From: JAXGXJ01 sp040772905
Lineage (GTDB): Bacteria; Actinomycetota; Thermoleophilia; RBG-16-64-13
Length of the DNA: 64,000 bases
NCBI GenBank assembly: GCA_040772905.1
Contig: JAXGXJ010000012.1
Location: 1 to 64,000, forward strand
Direction of reading: 5' to 3'
Made by a program: the position numbers and the translations under genes. Positions 8,589 to 17,298 of the stretch are shown here, in pieces (position 1 is the first letter of the stretch; the number at the start of each line of letters is the position of its first letter). The notes under the pieces were generated by a model. The model was not told where the DNA came from. It did no database searches and worked only from the letters and a program-made list of their open reading frames with translations.

Positions 8589-10504
8589 GGTCAGGCTCCA
8601 CAACCTGGGGTAGCTCTCACCTTCGCGGTCGTGTGTGCGGCCGCGGCTGCGGTCGCCGGGGGCCGGCTGCGCTGCTGGTCCTGCCGGGCGCCATGGTGCT
8701 GCTGGTCGCCACGGTCCTGTTGCTTGCGGGTGCGACCGGCACCGGTGCGGCACAGGCCAAGGACTGGCGCATCGACGCCATGGATGTGCTCCTGGATGTG
8801 CAGGAGAACGGCGACGTGGTGGTGGACGAGACCGTCACCTTCACCTTTGAAGGAAGCTTCAGCTTCGTCAGCCGCTCCATCCCCACCGGGAACACCGGTG
8901 GCATCACCGATATCCAGGTGCGCGACGAGGCTGGGCGCCCGCTGCCTGAAGGCGATGGCCCCGGTACCTTCAGCACGGAGACTGAAGGCGACAGGCGCTA
9001 CGTGGTGCTCAATTTCGATCTCACCGACGCTTCCGCCACCTGGACCATCCACTATCGGGCCAAGTCGGTGGTGATGTTCTTCGACGAAGGCGACGAGCTG
9101 CGCTGGTATGTGTTCGATGCGGAGACGCCGGTGACCATAGGCCGGGTGCGGGCGACCGTCCGTCTGCCGGGCGCCGTGGCCGCTAACGATATGACCCATG
9201 CCGTGCAGACCGGCATCGGCGTCCCGGCCACGATCACGTCTCCCGCTCCGTCCACCATAGTCTACGAGGCCTCGGGCATCCCGCCCTTCACCAACTTCTG
9301 GATCGTGGCCGGCTTCCCCAAAGACGTGGTGGACTTCACCTGGACTGCGCGCCGCGTGGCGGCGGCGGTGGTACCGAGGCTGGGCTTCGTCCTTCCCATC
9401 GCCTTCTTCTTGGGCATGCTGTTGCTGTGGCGTCGTCGGGGCCGCGACGATCCCTCTGTGAGATACGCCAGCTACGCGAGTGAACCCCCCTCCGACTTGC
9501 CGCCCGCGCTCGTGGGAGCCCTCATCGACGAGAAGGTGGACATCAAGGAGGTGCTGGCCACCATCGTCGATCTGGCGCGTCGAGGATACCTGGAGATCAC
9601 CGACACCAAGAAGGACGGCATCTTCAGCAAACCGGAGAGCATCTTCACTCGGAGCAGGCCGCTCGACGATCTACAGGGCTACGAGGCTAAGGTGGCCAGG
9701 GCTCTCTTCGACAGCCAGCATCCCGACCAGGTGACCACGAAGGAGCTCAAGAACAGGTTCCACGCACACGTGGGTCCCGTCACCACCGAGATCTACTCCA
9801 CGGCAGTCAGAGGCGGCCTTTTCAGCGAGAGTCCCAAAGCGGTGCGTAGCCGCTGGGTGGGCTACGGATTCCTGACGGCCGTCATCCTGGGCGGTCTGAC
9901 CCTGTTGCTGGCCTATCTCGACGTGGGAGGGTGGGGCTGGTTCCTGCTGGGCTCGGCGCTGGCCGCCATCATCGTGTGGGCCTTTGCTCCTTTCATGCCC
10001 CGGCGGACCGCAAGGGGGGCCCAGGAGCAGCGCAAGTGGGAGGCGTTCCGCAACTACTTGGAGGATCTCACCCGCTTCCAGGACGTCGAGACGGCCCGTG
10101 ACCGCTTCGACGCCTATCTGCCCTACGCCGTTGCGCTGGGGGTGGAACGGCAGTGGACACGGCGGTTCGAGGGGACCAGTGTGCCGCCGCCTGTGTGGTA
10201 CCACCCCGTGTTCGCACCCGGTTCAGGCGGCTCGTCGCGGAGCGGTGGGGGAGGCGGCTGGGCGGACGACGCGGGCGGCGGCCCGGGCGGCGCGCTCTCC
10301 GGCGGAGCCACGGGCGGGGGACTGAGCGGGGGCGGTCTCAGCTTGGACAGCATCTCCGATGGGCTAATGGGCAGCCTCAACAACATGTCCAGCGTGCTCA
10401 CGTCCGCACCCTCCAGCAGCGGCTCCGGTCGCGGGTCGTTCGGGGGCGGGGGAGGAGGCGGCTTTTCCGGCGGTGGAGGCGGAGGCGGTTTCCGCGCCGG
10501 CTAG
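8585..10504 (+). CDS. DUF2207-family membrane protein
   Basis: A 639-residue membrane protein. After an Arg-rich start comes a signal anchor (ALLVLPGAMVLLVATVLLLA), an extracytoplasmic beta domain beginning WRIDAMDVLLDVQENGDVVV that is the hallmark of DUF2207, a membrane helix near residue 280, a cytoplasmic winged-helix-like region (DEKVDIKEVLATIVDLARRG), a helical hairpin in the membrane, and a very Gly/Ser-rich tail ending in long glycine runs. GTG 8585 overlaps the stop of the SPFH gene; the upstream extension to 8474 is out-of-frame shadow of that gene. Function of the family is unknown; the glycine-rich end is typical of it. Confidence 0.88.
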   Translation: MRSGSTTWGSSHLRGRVCGRGCGRRGPAALLVLPGAMVLLVATVLLLAGATGTGAAQAKDWRIDAMDVLLDVQENGDVVVDETVTFTFEGSFSFVSRSIPTGNTGGITDIQVRDEAGRPLPEGDGPGTFSTETEGDRRYVVLNFDLTDASATWTIHYRAKSVVMFFDEGDELRWYVFDAETPVTIGRVRATVRLPGAVAANDMTHAVQTGIGVPATITSPAPSTIVYEASGIPPFTNFWIVAGFPKDVVDFTWTARRVAAAVVPRLGFVLPIAFFLGMLLLWRRRGRDDPSVRYASYASEPPSDLPPALVGALIDEKVDIKEVLATIVDLARRGYLEITDTKKDGIFSKPESIFTRSRPLDDLQGYEAKVARALFDSQHPDQVTTKELKNRFHAHVGPVTTEIYSTAVRGGLFSESPKAVRSRWVGYGFLTAVILGGLTLLLAYLDVGGWGWFLLGSALAAIIVWAFAPFMPRRTARGAQEQRKWEAFRNYLEDLTRFQDVETARDRFDAYLPYAVALGVERQWTRRFEGTSVPPPVWYHPVFAPGSGGSSRSGGGGGWADDAGGGPGGALSGGATGGGLSGGGLSLDSISDGLMGSLNNMSSVLTSAPSSSGSGRGSFGGGGGGGFSGGGGGGGFRAG

Positions 10505-10539
10505 GTGGTCAGCCGCGGCGCGTGCGAAAGGAGTGAGCG

Positions 10540-11139
10540 GTGCGTACCAGGGTCATCGGCATAGTGCTTGTGATCGTAGGGCTGGGTATCGGCGTGTGGC
10601 TGGGTGTGGCCCTGTCGGACGGCTCGCGGAGCACGGGCGTCGCTTTGGGCTTCGCGATGTTCTCGCTGCCTTTCCTGGCCGTGGGCATCGGCTTGCTGGT
10701 GACCTCGAGGCGCGAGGTGAGGGCGGAGAGCAGGGTGGAGAAAGAGCGCGCCATCCTGAACGCGGTGATGACCCGAGGCCGCGTGACCATCGCCGACCTG
10801 GCGATCGAGGGAGACTTGGACCGTGAGCAGGTGCGGGTGTACATCTACGATCTCATCGGCAAGGACCTCTTCCGGGGCTACGTGAACTGGGAAAGAGGCG
10901 AGTTGGTGTCGGCGGAGGCGGCCCAGATCAAAGACGGTTCCTGTCCCAATTGTGGCGGCAAAGTCGAACTGGCCGGGAAAGGACTGGTACGCTGTCCCTA
11001 TTGCGGTACCGAGACCTATCTCTCACCGGCTGTCGCACTGCCTGCGGGCCTCGCGCCCGGGGGACCCGCCGGAGCCTCCGGCGACGCGGCAGGCGGCTTG
11101 GGAGATCTGAGCCCCCCTGACGAAGGGATACGTTCGTGA
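10540..11139 (+). CDS. Two-helix membrane protein with winged-helix and zinc-ribbon domains
   Basis: A 199-residue protein with two N-terminal membrane helices (residues 5-26 and 34-55), a charged linker, a winged-helix-like segment (RGRVTIADLAIEGDLDREQV, residues about 80-120) and a zinc ribbon with CPNC and CPYC pairs. GTG 10540 follows AAAGGAG. It closes the SPFH/DUF2207 run and overlaps the next gene by four bases. The layout suggests a membrane-tethered adaptor, but no activity can be assigned. Confidence 0.75.
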   Translation: MRTRVIGIVLVIVGLGIGVWLGVALSDGSRSTGVALGFAMFSLPFLAVGIGLLVTSRREVRAESRVEKERAILNAVMTRGRVTIADLAIEGDLDREQVRVYIYDLIGKDLFRGYVNWERGELVSAEAAQIKDGSCPNCGGKVELAGKGLVRCPYCGTETYLSPAVALPAGLAPGGPAGASGDAAGGLGDLSPPDEGIRS

Positions 11140-11507
11140 AGTTGTCATACAAGCTCTGGCTCGATTGCCGGGGACGCGCGTTCGGAGACGGGCCGGCAAG
11201 ACTCTTGGACGGTGTGCAGCGGGAGGGTTCTCTGCGCAAGGCCGCGGCTGAACTCGGCATGTCGTACAACAAGGCCTGGCGCATACTCCACGCAGCCGAG
11301 CAGCGGTTGGGATTCCCGCTTCTCGACCGCAGTGTGGGCGGATCGCTGGGTGGTGGTTCGCAGCTGACCTTGCGGGCGCAGGACCTCATGAGGCGCTATC
11401 GCGCCCTGATGGTCGATGCCGGTGAGGTGCTGGAGTCCGCCTTCGAGCGGCATTTTGCCGATTGGGAGGATCCTGAGCCGGAGGCTCTGGACGACGACAG
11501 GCCCTAG
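11136..11507 (+). CDS. ModE-like winged-helix regulator
   Basis: A 123-residue protein equal to the N-terminal DNA-binding domain of ModE, the molybdate-responsive repressor: GSLRKAAAELGMSYNKAWRI is the recognition helix region and LTLRAQDLMRRYRAL the dimer helix. The C-terminal molybdate-binding domains are absent, as in stand-alone ModE-N proteins. GTG 11136 overlaps the previous stop. Its neighbour on the downstream side is an FmdE protein, a family linked to molybdenum enzymes, so control of molybdenum or tungsten genes is plausible. Confidence 0.82.
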   Translation: MKLSYKLWLDCRGRAFGDGPARLLDGVQREGSLRKAAAELGMSYNKAWRILHAAEQRLGFPLLDRSVGGSLGGGSQLTLRAQDLMRRYRALMVDAGEVLESAFERHFADWEDPEPEALDDDRP

Positions 11508-11588
11508 GCTGCGCAGGCCGGCGAAGCCTTTCCTTCGCGATCCTGGCCTATACTTGTGCCCCGCTATACCTCGAAGAACGGAGTGCTC

Positions 11589-12134
11589 ATGCGGCCTCTG
11601 GAAGAAGACCTGGCAGATGCGCAGCGTTTCCATGGGCACCTTTGCCATGGCATGGTCATGGGCGTACGCATGGCCCGTTACGCCTGCAGCGAACTGGGTC
11701 TCGACGACCCCCGCAAGTATCGCGACCTCATCGTCTACGTGGAGATGGACCGCTGTGCCAGCGACGCGGTGGCCGTGGTCACCGGTGTGACCTTGGGACG
11801 CCGGCGCCTCAAGTGGGTGGACTACGGCAAGATGGCAGCCACGTTCGTCGATCTGGGCACCGGACGCGCCGTCCGCCTGGCTCCGCGGCCCGAGGTGCCG
11901 CACGCGGGCCGCGATCAGGATCCGCTGACGCTATGGAGCGACTGGACCGACGACCGCCTCTTCACCTGCACGCCGGTACAGGTGGATGTGGCGCCTGAAG
12001 ACCGTCCTGGTCGTCCGCTGCGCACAGTGGAGTGTGAAGAGTGCGGCGAGCAGGTGCAGGACGGCCGCGAGATCGACTGCGACGGTCGCCTGCTCTGCCG
12101 CGCCTGCGCGGGAGAGGCCTACTACACGCTCTAA
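11589..12134 (+). CDS. FmdE-family protein with C-terminal zinc finger
   Basis: A 181-residue protein related to subunit E of formylmethanofuran dehydrogenase. The family signature FHGHLCHGMVMGVRMA is near the N-terminus, CASDAVAVVTGVTLGRR follows, and the C-terminus is a four-cysteine finger (CEEC, later CRAC). ATG 11589 has GGAG six bases upstream, and a TATACT -10 candidate (11549-11554) suggests its own promoter. FmdE proteins in bacteria often sit beside molybdenum enzymes or metal transporters but their reaction is not known. It is followed by a strong hairpin. Confidence 0.85.
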   Translation: MRPLEEDLADAQRFHGHLCHGMVMGVRMARYACSELGLDDPRKYRDLIVYVEMDRCASDAVAVVTGVTLGRRRLKWVDYGKMAATFVDLGTGRAVRLAPRPEVPHAGRDQDPLTLWSDWTDDRLFTCTPVQVDVAPEDRPGRPLRTVECEECGEQVQDGREIDCDGRLLCRACAGEAYYTL

Positions 12135-12137
12135 GTG

Positions 12138-12209
12138 CCGCGGGGCCGATAGGGCGGCGGCGACTCCTGCGGGTACGCAGATGTCGCCTTCACCCTATCG
12201 GCCCCGCGG
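12138..12209. terminator. Long hairpin between convergent genes
   Basis: Arms 12138-12163 and 12183-12209 pair over about 25 bases with two or three mismatches around a 19-base loop. There is no T-tract on either side. It lies between the FmdE gene and the convergent VanW gene, as expected for a bidirectional terminator. Confidence 0.65.
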
Positions 12210-12282
12210 GCACAGGATGTTCTGTGGGGCGGCTCGCGTCAGGCTGCCAGCCCGCCTGACGCGAGCCGCTGAACGTCCCGTC

Positions 12283-14160
12283 CTAGAAACTGGTGCTGGG
12301 CGGCGATGTCGTGGGCGGCGCCGTGGTCGTGGTCGTCGTGCTCGAACCGCCATTGCCCGTCGTCGTGGTGGTGGAGCCCGGCTTCGTCGTCGTGGTGGTG
12401 GAGCCGGTGCCCACTTCTATCTGCTGCGGCACCATGGGATAGGTGCTGATGAAGTTGTCCTTGTGGATCACTTTGCCGTCGGGAGAAGTGACCGTCCGCA
12501 CAACCTTGCACTGTTTGCCCGACTGACCGCTGATCTTCACCACCTGCTGTCCCGCCGGGAGGCTGGGAGTGGGGATGGTCACCGTGGTCCGCGACACGAA
12601 GTTGTAGAAGTCGCTGGTGGTATAGGTGACCTTGCGGCCCTCAGAGGTACCGTAGATGTTGAAGGTCGTGGTGACACCATCGGAGGCCCCTCTGATCCAT
12701 ATGTAGTGAGAGGTGTCGTTGCGGAAGCGCAGGTTCGGCCCGCCGGCACTCACGGTGGCGTCGCGTCCCTTGGGATAGTGGTCGATGAAAATGGAGTGGT
12801 TCTTGCGCTCGATCACCTCGAGGCCCGCGAAGAAGACGGCGTTGAAGAGCGCCGTGGATACCTCACAGATGCCCCCGCCGAAGACGTCCTCCAGCTTGCC
12901 GGGGCCCACGATGCCGGGAGCGGTCTTGTAGCCGCGGGCGGCGGTGCGGGGTCCGATCTGCTTGTCGAAGTTGTAGACCTCACCCGGGGCAAGGAACACG
13001 TTGCTGGCATACTCGGTGGTGATGCGCACGTTGTGCTGCCGGTTGGCGGTACCACCGTAGGAATCGCTGTAGGTGGCGAGTAGGTCTTTGATCCCCATAG
13101 CCTCGGCTTCTTCGGTGGTGCGCTCGGGATCGGTGCTCTTCACCACCACCTCCACCGTGCGTCCGGTGGCCTTGAGCGAGGCGTCGGTGACGGCCTTGGC
13201 GGTGCCCGCCGGATCGATGGCCTTACCAGGTACGCCGGGGACCACCCAGGCCTTCTTGCCGTCGCTCTGGAAGGTGGCGTTGACGGGCTTGGTGGCCACG
13301 TCGTCGGCCAGAGTGGCGAAGAACGCCTCCATCTTCGCCGCATCCAGGACCGGCACTAACGTGGAGACACCGTTCTTGTCCTCACTGGTGAAGCCCATGT
13401 ATGAGGCGATCTGCTGCGGGCTGATGGTCCATTTCTTGTCGCCGCTGACCACGGTGATGGGCGAGCCGATCATGATCTCGGCCTGGGCGAGGGCCTCAGC
13501 GGTGTCATCGGCGCGCACTGTCGCTTCCACCACCCTCACAGGGATGGCAAGCTCGGTGGAATGGAGCGTGGTGGCGATGCCGCGCAGTTCCTCACGCAGG
13601 CTGTCGATGTCCATGGCCCGGCCGGGCTGATCGTCGATGGCTTTGATCTGGCCGTTCTCCATTGACAGACTCGCGTCCACCGGAGCCACGTCGATCTCGG
13701 CCGCGATCTTCGCCAGTGTGGCATTCGCCTGCTGGTCATCCATCTTCCCGACCAGAGGCACGTCAACGTCGGTGAAGTACAGCTTCAGCCGTTTCCCCAG
13801 ATCGGCGAAGATGTTGCCCTCGCGTGAGACGTCCATGGCTTTCGCCACGGCGCCCTCGACGTCCATGGCCACGCCCAGATCGTCGGCGAAGACGTCCCAG
13901 CTCTTGCCTTCGTAGGTGAGGGTGATGCTGTCCTGCTGGACCTCGTCCACCATCTCGTTCAGTCGGGCGGCGGCTTCTTCGCGGGTGAGCCCGCTCACCT
14001 GCTGCCCGGCCACGGTCACGCCGGCGTGTATCTTGTTGTAGTAGAGAAGCGAGTCGAATAGGATGGCCAGCACTACGATGAGTACGATGGCGCCCAGCCC
14101 GATGAGTATGTAAAAGGGTGTGCGGTTACGGCTATGTCTGGCGGCGCGTGATTCTATCAA
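12283..14160 (-). CDS. VanW-family cell-wall protein
   Basis: A 625-residue envelope protein. An N-terminal membrane anchor (FYILIGLGAIVLIVVLAILF) is followed by two peptidoglycan-binding-4-like repeats (one starting GVTVAGQQVSGLTREEAAAR) and a VanW domain (NVRITTEYASNVFLAPGEVY; FGGGICEVSTALFNAVFFAG). A G5-like segment and a Thr/Gly/Pro low-complexity tail close it. The start is put at TTG 14160, preceded by GGAGAGG at good spacing; the frame is open to 14235 but without a ribosome site. Such proteins act outside the membrane on the wall, possibly as L,D-transpeptidase-associated factors; the activity is unproven. Confidence 0.88.
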   Translation of the reverse strand: MIESRAARHSRNRTPFYILIGLGAIVLIVVLAILFDSLLYYNKIHAGVTVAGQQVSGLTREEAAARLNEMVDEVQQDSITLTYEGKSWDVFADDLGVAMDVEGAVAKAMDVSREGNIFADLGKRLKLYFTDVDVPLVGKMDDQQANATLAKIAAEIDVAPVDASLSMENGQIKAIDDQPGRAMDIDSLREELRGIATTLHSTELAIPVRVVEATVRADDTAEALAQAEIMIGSPITVVSGDKKWTISPQQIASYMGFTSEDKNGVSTLVPVLDAAKMEAFFATLADDVATKPVNATFQSDGKKAWVVPGVPGKAIDPAGTAKAVTDASLKATGRTVEVVVKSTDPERTTEEAEAMGIKDLLATYSDSYGGTANRQHNVRITTEYASNVFLAPGEVYNFDKQIGPRTAARGYKTAPGIVGPGKLEDVFGGGICEVSTALFNAVFFAGLEVIERKNHSIFIDHYPKGRDATVSAGGPNLRFRNDTSHYIWIRGASDGVTTTFNIYGTSEGRKVTYTTSDFYNFVSRTTVTIPTPSLPAGQQVVKISGQSGKQCKVVRTVTSPDGKVIHKDNFISTYPMVPQQIEVGTGSTTTTTKPGSTTTTTGNGGSSTTTTTTAPPTTSPPSTSF

Positions 14161-14292
14161 GAAGGACCCTCTCCTGGATTTGAAACCACCACAAGATAAC
14201 AGATGCACAGGAAGCCAAAAAGGTTTCCGGCCCACTCTAGTTTTCTTCGTCTATGCACGCATTCCTCGCTGGGCTTGGGCCCAGGTGCTCTG

Positions 14293-15486
14293 ATGGAGTC
14301 ACCTCTGCCTCTCGAGAGGGTGGAAAGCGGTCTGCACGCAGCCGTCGCGGCCGGACTGGTGGAGGCGGGGACGGCGCAGCGTGTGCGGGTGGCGGCGCGG
14401 CTGGCGGGAGCGGCGGGTCCGGTGTCCGGGGAGGCGCTCGGGCAGGCACTCGGCCTGTCGCGGGCGGCGGTGCACAAGCACGTGGACCAACTGCGTGCGC
14501 AAGGGTTCCCCGTGGAGTCGGTGGCCGGCTCGGGGTACCGTTTGACGGGACCGATCTCCGATCTGCTGGCGGCGGAAGCCCTGCTGCTCTACTTACTGCA
14601 GGACCTAGTGCCCTCCACCGGCCTTCCCGCCGGCCTTCCCGGCGGGGCGCTTTCAGGATGGGTGGCGGGTCTTCCCTGCCATCACCGCGCGCGTTGTGAC
14701 TCCACCAACCGGGTCCTTCGCGAGATGATCAAAGGAGATGCACCTCCCACGGGGGCTCTGGTGGTCACCGACCATCAGACCCAGGGACGGGGCCGCTTGG
14801 ACCGCATCTGGCGAGACGAAGGCAGCAAGGACTTGACGTTCTCCGTGCTCCTGCGCCCCGCGCTCGCCCCCGGGCAGGCGCACCTGTTGTCGTTGGCAGC
14901 TGCGCTGGCAGTGGCCGAGACTCTCTCCTCGGACTCGCTCGACCTGCCTCTGCCGAGGTCGTCGCGCGCGCCGGTGCAGGTGAAGTGGCCCAACGACGTC
15001 ACGGTGCAGGGCAGGAAGTTGTGCGGCATACTCCTGGAGGGGGCCATGGACGGCGAGCGTCTGCACTGGGCCATCGCCGGCATCGGGGTGAACGTGAACA
15101 GCGACACCGTGGGACTGCTGGAGGTCATCCAGCGGGAGGATGCCGGGGGTCTAGGGACGCGCCCGCGACCGGTATCCGTGCAGGAGACGGTCGGAGGGCC
15201 CGTCCCGCGCGCTCCGTTGTTGGCTGCACTTCTGAGACGTCTCACCGCGCGGTGGAAGGACCTGGAGAGTCCTGAAGGCCGTGCCTCTATGCTGGCGGCG
15301 TTGAGGGAACGAGACCCTCTGCTGGGGCAGCGGGTGGAGATCTTCGCCGGGAACGCGGGCACCGAGGTCTTGTCCGGAGAGGGCGTGGGCATCGGCGCCG
15401 AGGGTCAATTGCTGGTGCGGAGCGACACCGGCGAGACCGTGCCGGTCTACGCGGGCGACGTGAGCCTGCGTCCTCCGGGCAGGTGA
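14293..15486 (+). CDS. birA: Bifunctional biotin-protein ligase / biotin operon repressor
   Basis: A 397-residue BirA. Residues 22-75 hold a winged helix (EALGQALGLSRAAVHKHVDQ), the centre is the ligase with the RGR motif in QGRGRLDR and KWPNDV, and GIGVNVN precedes an SH3-like C-terminal domain. It attaches biotin to carboxylase carrier proteins via biotinyl-AMP and, because the helix-turn-helix is present, should also repress. A matching operator lies in front of bioY directly downstream. ATG 14293 is used; the frame extends to 14203 but that part has no family similarity. Confidence 0.93.
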   Translation: MESPLPLERVESGLHAAVAAGLVEAGTAQRVRVAARLAGAAGPVSGEALGQALGLSRAAVHKHVDQLRAQGFPVESVAGSGYRLTGPISDLLAAEALLLYLLQDLVPSTGLPAGLPGGALSGWVAGLPCHHRARCDSTNRVLREMIKGDAPPTGALVVTDHQTQGRGRLDRIWRDEGSKDLTFSVLLRPALAPGQAHLLSLAAALAVAETLSSDSLDLPLPRSSRAPVQVKWPNDVTVQGRKLCGILLEGAMDGERLHWAIAGIGVNVNSDTVGLLEVIQREDAGGLGTRPRPVSVQETVGGPVPRAPLLAALLRRLTARWKDLESPEGRASMLAALRERDPLLGQRVEIFAGNAGTEVLSGEGVGIGAEGQLLVRSDTGETVPVYAGDVSLRPPGR

Positions 15487-15505
15487 CGCGCGACCGCTCC
15501 GCCGC

Positions 15506-15535
15506 TGTCAACCTAGTGGCACGAGGAGGTTGACG
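15506..15535. promoter_or_regulatory. BirA operator
   Basis: TGTCAACC (15506-15513), a 14-base spacer and GGTTGACG (15528-15535) form a near-perfect inverted repeat with the half-site and spacing known for BirA boxes. The right half overlaps the -35 of the bioY promoter, so biotin-loaded BirA would block RNA polymerase. Confidence 0.8.
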
Positions 15536-15559
15536 GTGATCGGCCGTGTTCTGTAGACT
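15530..15559 (+). promoter_or_regulatory. bioY promoter
   Basis: TTGACG (15530-15535) and TAGACT (15554-15559), 18 bases apart, lie 46 bases upstream of the bioY start. The -35 sits inside the right half of the BirA operator. Confidence 0.6.
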
Positions 15560-15605
15560 CGCGAGAAGCAGCGAAGGGCATCGGACGGCTACAGGAGGAC
15601 CAGGC

Positions 15606-16304
15606 ATGAAGGACTCGAGGACTGCAGGTGGCACAGGGCGGCGAGGCGGCACAGCTGCGCCTGCGACCGTGGGCGGGTCTTCCCTGGCCCTGCAGGGGGT
15701 CCGGCGACTGGTCCTGGTGATGGTGGGCGTGGGCCTGCTGACGGCCAGCGCCTATCTGTCGGTGCCGTTCTATCCCGTGCCTCTCACTATGCAGACCCTC
15801 GCCGTGCTCCTCATCGGCGGCCTGCTCGGGCCCACTCTGGGAGCCTCGTCGGTGGCCGGCTATCTGGCGCTCGGCGCAGCCGGAGCACCCGTGTTCCACA
15901 ACGGTCTTGGTGGCGCGGCTGTGCTCGTCGGCCCCACCGGTGGGTACCTGGTGGGCTTCCTGGCCGCGGTCTTCGTCATGGGGACGGCGGTACGATGGGC
16001 CTCTCGCATCGCTCGCGCCGACTCTGTCCGTCATGACGTCTCCTCTCCAGACGACCGGGCGACCGGCCTCGCCGGCTGGGCGGCGCTGGGAGTGCTGGTC
16101 GTGGGCGTTCTCGCGGCAACCGCCTCCGTCTACGCCGTGGGCGTGCCCTGGCTGGCTGTCTTCACCGGCAGCGGCCTGGCGACCGCCTTCACGGTGGGCG
16201 TGGTCCCCTTCCTGCTGGGTGATCTGCTCAAGGCGGCTGTGGCCGTCGCCGCACTCCGTCTGGGAGGCGGGGCCGTGGCGCGCAGAGGCCTTCGCCTGCA
16301 CTGA
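15606..16304 (+). CDS. bioY: Biotin transporter BioY
   Basis: A 232-residue integral membrane protein, the substrate-binding S component of an energy-coupling-factor biotin transporter. Family motifs are the SVPFYPVPLTMQTLAVLLIG loop, LGASSVAGYLALGAAGAPVF and GPTGGYLVGF; about six membrane helices are visible. ATG 15606 follows AGGAGG. No ECF ATPase or EcfT is nearby, so it either works alone or shares a module encoded elsewhere. No biotin synthesis genes are in the window, so the cell may scavenge biotin. Confidence 0.95.
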   Translation: MKDSRTAGGTGRRGGTAAPATVGGSSLALQGVRRLVLVMVGVGLLTASAYLSVPFYPVPLTMQTLAVLLIGGLLGPTLGASSVAGYLALGAAGAPVFHNGLGGAAVLVGPTGGYLVGFLAAVFVMGTAVRWASRIARADSVRHDVSSPDDRATGLAGWAALGVLVVGVLAATASVYAVGVPWLAVFTGSGLATAFTVGVVPFLLGDLLKAAVAVAALRLGGGAVARRGLRLH

Positions 16305-16469
16305 TATCGCGTCCTTGCGCAGCCCCGGCGGCGCCATACGGCGGCGCGGTGGGCTGGGCCGGACAGGCGGAGCGGCTACGCCGACGCGGTCCTGCGGCTT
16401 GTGGGTCGTGGGCCGCGACGTTATCCTGCAGGACGTCGCTCATCACAAGGAAAGGCGGATGGCCCGCGC

Positions 16470-17288
16470 GTGACCGTTCTCGATGCTCTGATACTCGGCG
16501 TGGTCCAAGGCGTCACGGAGTTCCTCCCCGTGTCCAGCTCGGGCCATCTGGTGCTCGTGCCCGAGTTCTTCGGCATCCCCGCTCCCGGTCTGGGTTTCGA
16601 CATCCTGGTGCACGTCGCCACCTTGGTGGCCGTGGTGGGCTACTTCATCAACGACGTGGTCAAGCTGGTCACTTCCATCGTGGCGCCGCGCCGGATGGCC
16701 AAAGCCGAACTCAAGTACTGGCGCCGGCTGTTCCTGTGGCTGGTGATCGGCACCATCCCCGCCGGCTTGGCCGGCTTCCTGCTGGATGACCTCTTCGAGG
16801 GCTTCTTCAGCAATACCCTGGCGGTGGGCATGTTCCTGGTAGTGACCAGCCTGTTGCTCGTGGGTTCCGACTTCGCTCTCAGCCGCATGCGTCGTGAGCC
16901 TCGTACCTTGGAACACATGCGCGCAGCCGACGCCCTGCTCATCGGGTGCTATCAGGCGCTCGCCATCGCCCCCGGGCTGAGCCGCTCCGGATCCACCATC
17001 GCGGGAGGGGTGCTGCTGGGGTTCGATCGTCCGACCGCGGCGCGTTTCTCCTTCCTGCTCAGTATCCCCGCCATCCTGGGGGCGTTCCTCTTCAAGCTCA
17101 AGGACATCTCCACCGCCTTCGCCGGTACGGGTGGAGGGGCGTACGCGGTCGGTGCTCTTGCCGCGGCGATCTCCGGCTTTCTGGCCGTCTTCTTCTTGAT
17201 GCGCTTCCTGCGCAAGCATCCTCTGCGACTGTTCGCCATCTACACCGCCGCTCTGGGTATATTCGTGATGATCCTCTCCCTCGTCTGA
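16470..17288 (+). CDS. uppP: Undecaprenyl-diphosphatase
   Basis: A 272-residue polytopic membrane enzyme that recycles undecaprenyl pyrophosphate to the monophosphate lipid carrier for wall synthesis. The two signature segments are QGVTEFLPVSSSGHL near the N-terminus and PGLSRSGSTI in the second half, with about eight membrane helices. GTG 16470 fits the family N-terminus; an ATG 11 bases upstream opens only a four-codon frame. It stops 10 bp before the deacetylase gene, making a wall-related pair. Confidence 0.95.
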   Translation: MTVLDALILGVVQGVTEFLPVSSSGHLVLVPEFFGIPAPGLGFDILVHVATLVAVVGYFINDVVKLVTSIVAPRRMAKAELKYWRRLFLWLVIGTIPAGLAGFLLDDLFEGFFSNTLAVGMFLVVTSLLLVGSDFALSRMRREPRTLEHMRAADALLIGCYQALAIAPGLSRSGSTIAGGVLLGFDRPTAARFSFLLSIPAILGAFLFKLKDISTAFAGTGGGAYAVGALAAAISGFLAVFFLMRFLRKHPLRLFAIYTAALGIFVMILSLV

Positions 17289-17298
17289 GGAGGTCGCC

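Noticed and set aside
6789..8753. Long minus-strand frame of 654 codons
   Set aside because: Shadow of the coiled-coil and SPFH genes, which have family support and good ribosome sites.
16459..16473. Four-codon leader peptide before uppP
   Set aside because: ATG GCC CGC GCG TGA is too short and has no attenuator structure that I can support.
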